Positions 15,994 to 20,400 of a DNA stretch of 20,400 bases are shown here, piece by piece (the stretch's first letter is position 1; the number at the start of each line of letters is the position of its first letter). A program made the translations under genes and the position numbers. Under the pieces are notes generated by a model. It searched no databases. It was given only the letters and a program-made list of their open reading frames with translations, and was not told the origin of the DNA. The stretch is from assembly GCA_964632005.1 (NCBI GenBank), contig CAZWAP010000043.1:1-20400 (forward strand), in the 5' to 3' direction. The DNA is from CAZWAP01 sp964632005 (GTDB lineage: Bacteria > Planctomycetota > Phycisphaerae > Sedimentisphaerales > Anaerobacaceae).

Positions 15994-17622
15994 TCATTTT
16001 TTGGTCCAGGGCACTTCTTCGTCGAACGGCGGTCTGGCGCCCGTCAACATTGAGAGCATCTCGATCCGCAGGAGCCTCGCCGCCCCCAGGTAGACGGCTG
16101 AGCCGATGGGAACCACCGCAAGCAGCCTGAGAATGTGGGAGCTTCTGGCCGCAGGCAGATTCCTCATCGCCAACAGAACCAGCGCCACAGACGCCCCCAT
16201 CAGAGCCGTGGCCACAACCGTCTTGGGCAAGGTCTTGAGTAGCCCGTCCAGCACGCCTGAGCCTGCTTTCTTGCGCAGTACCGTAAGCAGAATCCCGACC
16301 TGGATATACGAGCATATCGCAGTCGCGCAGGCCAACCCCGCCCGGTCGAGAGGCCAGACTAACGCGAGATTCAGCACAAAGTTGGCGGCTACGGCCACAA
16401 GGGCGCTGCGCATCGGTGTCTTGGAATCCTGCATCGCGTAGAACGCCCTGGCGAGTATCTGCTGGGCGAAATACCCGCACAAACCCACGGCATAGAAAGC
16501 CAATACCCGGGTAACCATTTTTGTGTCTGCGGGGGTAAACTTGCCGTGCTCGAAGGCCGCCGAAATCAGCGGTCTGGCCACCATTATCAGCCCAACGGTG
16601 GCGGGAATGGCCACAAAGATCGTCCCGCGCATCCCCTTGGCGACCGTCTTCTGCAGTGCCGCCAGGTCGTTTCTGGCTGCATCTGAGCTCATCACGGGGA
16701 AAATTGCGGTCGCCAGCGATATCCCCAGTACGCCGAGCGGAAGCTGATAGAGACGCTGGGCGTAATAAAGGTGCGATACTGAGCCCCGCCACATCGGATA
16801 CTTGGTCTTGAAGCCTAAGAACTCGAGGATATGCCCTTTCTCCACGGAACCCGACAGCCACCATGCGATCAGATCATCTGCAAGCGTGTTTATCTGCGTC
16901 ACCGTCAGTCCGAGTACCATAGGACCCATCAGCAGAAAAATCTTCCTGAACTGGTCCGAGTGTACTTGCCAGGCCGGTCGGAGCGAGATTCCACATCGCC
17001 GCAGGGCCGGCACCTGTATCCCGATCTGCGCCAGCCCGGCCGCCAGAACCGAAAGGGCCACGCAGAAAAGCTGAGCCCTCGCCTGCAATCTCAGCAGCCA
17101 ACCCGTTGCAAAGATCGTCACGATAATAAAGATGTTCAGAACTATGGGAGCCGCCGCAGGGGCTGCAAAATGACGATGGACATTCAGCAAGCCGGCCAGT
17201 ATGGCGACCGTGCAGACGAATAGCATATAGGGCAGCATCACCGAGCTCAGCGACAGTATCAAAGTGGTTTCGTTTGTCCGGGCAAAGGCCTTGTGGTAGA
17301 GCCAGATACCGGCCTCGCCGAGAACTACCAGGCCGGCCAGGAAAACAACCGCCACGGTCACGACCGTAGCGGCCAGCTGTGCCGCCTGCTTTCGGTCGCG
17401 GTACAGCGTTTGGCTATAGACCGGGATAACCGAGGCTGAGGCGGCCCCCTCCCCGAACAACCTGCGGCTAAGATTCGGGATGCGAAATGCGATTATCCAA
17501 GCGTCCAGCAATTGGTTGGCCCCGAAAAAGTGACTGTAGGCCACATCTCGGACCAGGCCGAATACCCTGCTCAAGGCGGTCAGAAAAGCGATCTGTCGAA
17601 AGCCTCGTATCATAGTCTGCAT
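15994..17622 (-). CDS. murJ: MurJ-type lipid II flippase (MVF family)
   Basis: A membrane protein of about 542 residues from this start, of the MOP/MVF superfamily. MurJ flips the peptidoglycan precursor lipid II across the inner membrane. Typical features are the N-terminal 'ALSRVFGLVRDVAYSHFFGA', 'RIPNLSRRLFGEGAASASVIPVYS', 'YYAQRLYQLPLGVLGISLATAIFP' and 'ARAFYAMQDSKTPMR', together with about 14 hydrophobic segments. The frame can be read from a TTG at 17739 that overlaps the rodA-like stop, giving 39 more residues, but these are not conserved-looking; the ATG at 17622 (or 17613) places the first helix where MurJ proteins have it. It directly follows the SEDS gene, so flipping and polymerisation of lipid II are encoded together. 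Confidence 0.93.
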   Translation of the reverse strand: MQTMIRGFRQIAFLTALSRVFGLVRDVAYSHFFGANQLLDAWIIAFRIPNLSRRLFGEGAASASVIPVYSQTLYRDRKQAAQLAATVVTVAVVFLAGLVVLGEAGIWLYHKAFARTNETTLILSLSSVMLPYMLFVCTVAILAGLLNVHRHFAAPAAAPIVLNIFIIVTIFATGWLLRLQARAQLFCVALSVLAAGLAQIGIQVPALRRCGISLRPAWQVHSDQFRKIFLLMGPMVLGLTVTQINTLADDLIAWWLSGSVEKGHILEFLGFKTKYPMWRGSVSHLYYAQRLYQLPLGVLGISLATAIFPVMSSDAARNDLAALQKTVAKGMRGTIFVAIPATVGLIMVARPLISAAFEHGKFTPADTKMVTRVLAFYAVGLCGYFAQQILARAFYAMQDSKTPMRSALVAVAANFVLNLALVWPLDRAGLACATAICSYIQVGILLTVLRKKAGSGVLDGLLKTLPKTVVATALMGASVALVLLAMRNLPAARSSHILRLLAVVPIGSAVYLGAARLLRIEMLSMLTGARPPFDEEVPWTKK

Positions 17623-17735
17623 CTCATATTGCGGCGGCTGAACTGCGGATTTTCCCGCGAGCCGGCCGCGCCAGGCCCGAATCAGGGACCACGCGCCGGC
17701 GGCGCAGCTCCGCTCGAAAGAGCATAGATGCTTTT

Positions 17736-18986
17736 TCAAAACGGCTTAGGCGCCACTGTAAACGGCCTGCACCGCCCGACGTTATTCAACAGCCCCACAG
17801 AAATCACGCTTACCAGCAGGCTTGAGCCCCCGTAGCTGACCAGCGGGAGTGTCAAGCCGGTGATCGGCATCAGCCCCATAGTCATACTCACGTTTACTAT
17901 GACCTCCACGACCAGCATCGCAACGATCCCCACCGCGAGCAGTCGGCCGAAAGGATCCGTATTGCTTGCGGCAATCTCCAGACCGCAGCCCACGAGGATG
18001 ACGTAAAGCCCTAACAAGACCAGGCAGCCCCAGAAACCCCACTGGTGGGCGATGCTGGCAAATATGAAATCGTTGTACCGGTAAGGCAGGAAATCGTACT
18101 TTATAAACGGTCCCCTGCGAAAACCGTAACCCTTTGCCCCCCCCGAGCCGATGGCGAACTTCGAGCGGATCAGGTGGTACCCCCAGTCGTTTTTCCATCG
18201 CTTGGCGCTGAAGTTGCGGCCCACCAGCAGTCGCCCCAGAGCCGGATGCTGCTCGGCCTTGTCTCGCAGCCACTGGCTTTGCAACAGCACACTGCTTATT
18301 CTGGTCCGCTGGTACGGCTGCATCTTGTACCACAGCAGCGGGCTCACAAGAAACGCCATCAGGACCACCAGCAGCAGGTGCCTGATCCTTGCACCGGCGA
18401 CAAACAGCATCGTAAATAGGATCGGCATCATCAACAGAACCGTGCCGAGGTCCGGTTCGAGCAAGATCAGCACCATCGGCACCAGCGTAAGAACGAACGG
18501 GCCGATCAGGACCTTGAAGCTGCGGTAATTGCTGCGGTAACGCAGATACCAGGCCAGAGCCAGGATGTAAGCGACCTTGCAGAACTCCGAGGGCTGTATG
18601 GCCGGAAGGCTCTTGCCTGCGATCCTGAACTGAATCCACCTGTGGGTGTAGTTCTTGGCCGGCACAAAAGGCAGCTCCACAATGTATCTGCCGACCAGCA
18701 ATACGCCCAGCAGCACTATAACCCCACCAAAAAGCCAGTAACTGACGGCTCCCAGACGCCTGTAGTTGAAGAGGTTTGCCGCGACAAACCCCACTGCGGC
18801 GACAGCGGCAAAAACGACCTGTTTCTTCCAGAGCCCCGCCAGCTGCTCTGTCCGGGCGGCCTTACTGGGCTCAGCCGGGTGCCCCACCGAATAGATCGTC
18901 AGGATGCCTACCCCCATCAGGGTTATTGCCGTCGCTACGAGGCACAGCCTTACGAACAAGAGCCGTCCTTTGAAGAAATTGTACAT
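17736..18986 (-). CDS. rodA: RodA/FtsW SEDS-family peptidoglycan glycosyltransferase
   Basis: A 416-residue polytopic protein of the SEDS family, which polymerises lipid II into glycan strands with a partner class B PBP. Seen are 'IQPSEFCKVAYILALA', 'LLEPDLGT', 'FAIGSGGAKGYGF', 'YNDFIFASIA' with the conserved Asp (residue 306), and the C-terminal 'GLMPITGLTLPLVSYGGSSLL'. Around the catalytic loop, 'LPYRYNDFIFASIAHQWG' lacks the acidic residues usual after LP and before WG. An insertion of about 30 residues lies before the loop. Start: the frame reaches back to a TTG at 19049, but the ATG at 18986 with TTGGAG just before it fits the family. RodA (elongation) is a little more likely than FtsW; planctomycetes often lack parts of the division set, so this is not settled. 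Confidence 0.9.
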   Translation of the reverse strand: MYNFFKGRLLFVRLCLVATAITLMGVGILTIYSVGHPAEPSKAARTEQLAGLWKKQVVFAAVAAVGFVAANLFNYRRLGAVSYWLFGGVIVLLGVLLVGRYIVELPFVPAKNYTHRWIQFRIAGKSLPAIQPSEFCKVAYILALAWYLRYRSNYRSFKVLIGPFVLTLVPMVLILLEPDLGTVLLMMPILFTMLFVAGARIRHLLLVVLMAFLVSPLLWYKMQPYQRTRISSVLLQSQWLRDKAEQHPALGRLLVGRNFSAKRWKNDWGYHLIRSKFAIGSGGAKGYGFRRGPFIKYDFLPYRYNDFIFASIAHQWGFWGCLVLLGLYVILVGCGLEIAASNTDPFGRLLAVGIVAMLVVEVIVNVSMTMGLMPITGLTLPLVSYGGSSLLVSVISVGLLNNVGRCRPFTVAPKPF

Positions 18987-19457
18987 AAACTCCAAGGATA
19001 ACAGACCGCTCAAGACCTCAAGAACAAAAATCTTCGCCCAAAGCCACAAAAACGCAGATCTCTACTGCCTTATCGGTGCGTTATGCCGCTCAGGCAGCGG
19101 AGCTGGCGCCGCTTAGCCCTCTCATTGAGCGCTGCTCCCCTAAATTGCGCTAACAGCCCGGCTTCTCCGAACAGCCGTAGTCCCCTATTTTTCTTATATA
19201 CACAAGACTGGGAGCAACTTATTTTCCCCGTCTCCCATATCTATTGCCCGTGCGGCCTCATTTCAGGAGGCGTTTCCGCCCGGTTCGGGCGGCTGATCTG
19301 CCCCTAAAGAATGGCTAAAAACGCCGATATTTGCGCAAGAAGTGGGTTTTCAAGCCCTAAGGCCTGGTCTGGAGAAGGCCTGACTCCGGGGTGGGCGACC
19401 AGGCCAGGGTACACGCCGGCCGGGCCAGAAATTTTTAAAATTTTTCCTATTTTTCTC
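18987..19457. other. Intergenic stretch between rodA-like and cohesin-like genes
   Basis: No convincing gene in this divergent gap. On the minus strand TATAAG (19198-19193) with a weak upstream box may be the start region of the rodA-murJ unit. A 7-bp perfect hairpin with a 3-nt loop lies at 19276-19292, without T run on either side. A larger inverted repeat is listed separately. The last ~30 bp are A/T runs that lead into the next promoter. Confidence 0.4.
19361..19405. repeat. 9-bp perfect inverted repeat with inner stem
   Basis: GGCCTGGTC (19361-19369) is matched by GACCAGGCC (19397-19405) with a 27-nt loop, inside which GGAG (19371-19374) can pair with CTCC (19384-19387). No T run follows, so it is not a standard terminator. 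It lies about 50 bp before the promoter of the cohesin-like gene and might be a protein-binding site or the end structure of an unseen transcript. Confidence 0.45.
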
Positions 19458-19525
19458 TTGCAAAATTCAGGGGGACTGTGCTAATATACAGTTGATCTTC
19501 ACCAATTAAGAACCTGTGCTAATAT
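19458..19525 (+). promoter_or_regulatory. Tandem extended -10 promoter elements (12-bp direct repeat)
   Basis: CTGTGCTAATAT occurs twice, at 19476-19487 and 19514-19525, 38 bp apart. Each copy contains TG-C-TAATAT, an extended -10 box. The first also has TTGCAA (19458-19463) 18 bases upstream and an A/T-rich UP-like tract (about 19430-19455). The leader to the ATG at 19767 would be about 235-275 nt. Confidence 0.6.
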
Positions 19526-19582
19526 TCTTGGGCACACATTTTTCGCTTGTGGGCGAAGAAAGGAGGAGATTAGGAAGGGATA

Positions 19583-19599
19583 ACATGTCAAACGTGTGA
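19583..19599 (+). other. Possible leader mini-ORF and hairpin in the 5' leader
   Basis: ATGTCAAACGTGTGA at 19585-19599 encodes only Met-Ser-Asn-Val and has AGGAAG 7 bases upstream. The same bases fold into a 6-bp hairpin ACATGT/ACGTGT with loop CAA (19583-19597) that would hide this ATG. It may tune expression of the secreted protein downstream, or be chance. Confidence 0.3.
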
Positions 19600-19766
19600 T
19601 TCCGGCCTCTCCTGCTGGGTTGGAGTTTGCGGGTGCGTTCCAAGAGTGTTTCGTGTTATCGGAAGTGTGAGCGCATCTGCGTGAAAGTGGTGTTAAAGGC
19701 AGGAAAACCAAGATATGGCAGGGTGTGTAGCTCTGCAGGTAAGAAGAAAAGAAAGGAGTTTGCACA

Positions 19767-20400
19767 ATGAGAACGATGATTTTAGCCCTTGCAGTAGCTC
19801 TGCTTGCGGTGCCAGCCTCGGCGGATGTCAAGATCATTGCTACGGCGGTTGACACCGACAAGGTCGAGATCAGTTATGATGCATCGGGTGAGGGCCAGCT
19901 AGTCAGGGCGTTTGCTCTTGACATTGAGGCCACCGACGGCACCATAATTGACGTCATCGACTATGCTGTTGGCGACAACACCGGCGGGTACGGGATCTTT
20001 CCGGCCAACTTCTCACGCTACATCACGGTCAATCCTGAGACCGGTCTTGTAGACAACTGGGATGTTGAAGGATACACGCCCGTAGCCGACGGCAATGATC
20101 CGGGCGCCCTCGGCGGTCTTGGTACATCTGGTATCACGATCGAGATGGGCTCTCTCTACGAGGACAATCCTCCCGGTGATACCGGCGTGCTGTGCACGGT
20201 CGTCGTCAGTGAAGGGACTTCCCAGGTGTGTGTCACGGGTGGCAACGCCATTCGCGGCAACGTGGTGATGGAAGACACTTCCGAAGCGACGCTCGATTTG
20301 AGTGAGGCCTGCGCAACTATGGAAGTGGATTGCTTCCCGAGCGACTTCACGACGTATCCACTCTGGGTAGCCCGCGGGAAGCCTGATTGCTGGTGCGCCC
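19767..20400 (+). CDS. Secreted cohesin-like protein, 3' partial
   Basis: The first 211 residues of an exported protein; the window ends inside the gene. A signal peptide is evident: 'MRTMILALAVALLAVPASA' with likely cleavage after ASA (residue 19). Next comes a beta-rich region, 'KVEISYDASGEGQLVRAFALDIEA' in style, resembling the cohesin-like domains common in planctomycete secreted proteins. Near the window end a Cys/Trp-rich stretch with 'DCFPSDF' and 'GKPDCWCA' appears; I associate this with planctomycete secreted proteins whose end often bears dockerin repeats or a sorting signal, not visible here. AAAGGAG 8 bases before the ATG fixes the start. A long leader with repeated promoter elements precedes it. 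A role at the cell surface or in glycan binding is inferred. Confidence 0.8.
   Translation, partial: MRTMILALAVALLAVPASADVKIIATAVDTDKVEISYDASGEGQLVRAFALDIEATDGTIIDVIDYAVGDNTGGYGIFPANFSRYITVNPETGLVDNWDVEGYTPVADGNDPGALGGLGTSGITIEMGSLYEDNPPGDTGVLCTVVVSEGTSQVCVTGGNAIRGNVVMEDTSEATLDLSEACATMEVDCFPSDFTTYPLWVARGKPDCWCA

Noticed and set aside
15947..16864. 305-codon minus-strand frame inside murJ
   Set aside because: It is out of frame with murJ on the same strand, very rich in Arg and Gly, and without motifs.
17623..17739. N-terminal 39-residue extension of MurJ from a TTG start
   Set aside because: The extension lacks conservation-like features and a ribosome site; the family's first helix begins just after the ATG at 17622.
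17782..18639. 285-codon minus-strand frame inside the rodA-like gene
   Set aside because: It is an alternative frame of a gene with clear SEDS motifs; the translation looks random.
19276..19292. CCGCCCG/CGGGCGG hairpin as a rho-independent terminator
   Set aside because: The stem is perfect, but neither side has a T run, and no gene ends near it.

Overview
The window looks like a chromosomal piece of a planctomycete, probably from the Phycisphaerae/Sedimentisphaerales side. This is inferred from a Hc1-type histone-like protein, a secreted cohesin-like protein whose Cys/Trp-rich end I associate with these bacteria, a short formylglycine-enzyme-fold (SUMF1-like) domain on a larger protein, and moderately GC-rich sequence. 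No rRNA, CRISPR array, intact mobile element or phage is visible.

Bases 1-5419 (+) are a surface-glycan cassette with tightly packed genes. It holds the 3' end of a protein with a SUMF1-like fold, a YfhO-like multi-span membrane protein (4-bp overlap), a DegT-fold PLP enzyme whose catalytic Lys is replaced by His as in sugar 3-dehydratases of the ColD/E1 type, and a GtrB/DPM1-type polyprenyl-phosphate glycosyltransferase. Together they suggest making a deoxysugar, loading a sugar on a lipid carrier and transferring it outside the membrane. The membrane protein gene is clearly more AT-rich than its neighbours.

Bases 5420-7079 hold a transposase remnant (-), a family 4 Fe-S uracil-DNA glycosylase (-) and about 400 bp with no recognisable gene.

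Bases 7080-12776 (+) hold a LysR regulator, a HAD phosphatase, a LolA-like secreted protein, a large helical protein with an embedded HPr-like domain, a flavodoxin-fold protein, a histone-like protein behind a near-consensus promoter, and a FabZ/FabA-like hotdog dehydratase.

Bases 12774-19049 (-) hold, in transcription order from right to left, a RodA/FtsW-type SEDS protein, MurJ, a large secreted TPR protein, a 2[4Fe-4S] ferredoxin and tRNA-Glu(TTC). RodA and MurJ form a peptidoglycan pair (lipid II flipping and polymerisation). The tRNA starts 8 nt after the ferredoxin stop and its 3' end overlaps the stop codon of the convergent dehydratase gene.

Bases 19050-20400 contain a long intergenic region with tandem extended -10 elements, a structured leader of about 270 nt and the start of a secreted cohesin-like protein cut by the window edge. 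The most unusual points are the HPr-domain fusion, the His-for-Lys PLP enzyme in the glycan cassette, the ferredoxin-tRNA linkage and the repeated promoter/leader of the last gene.
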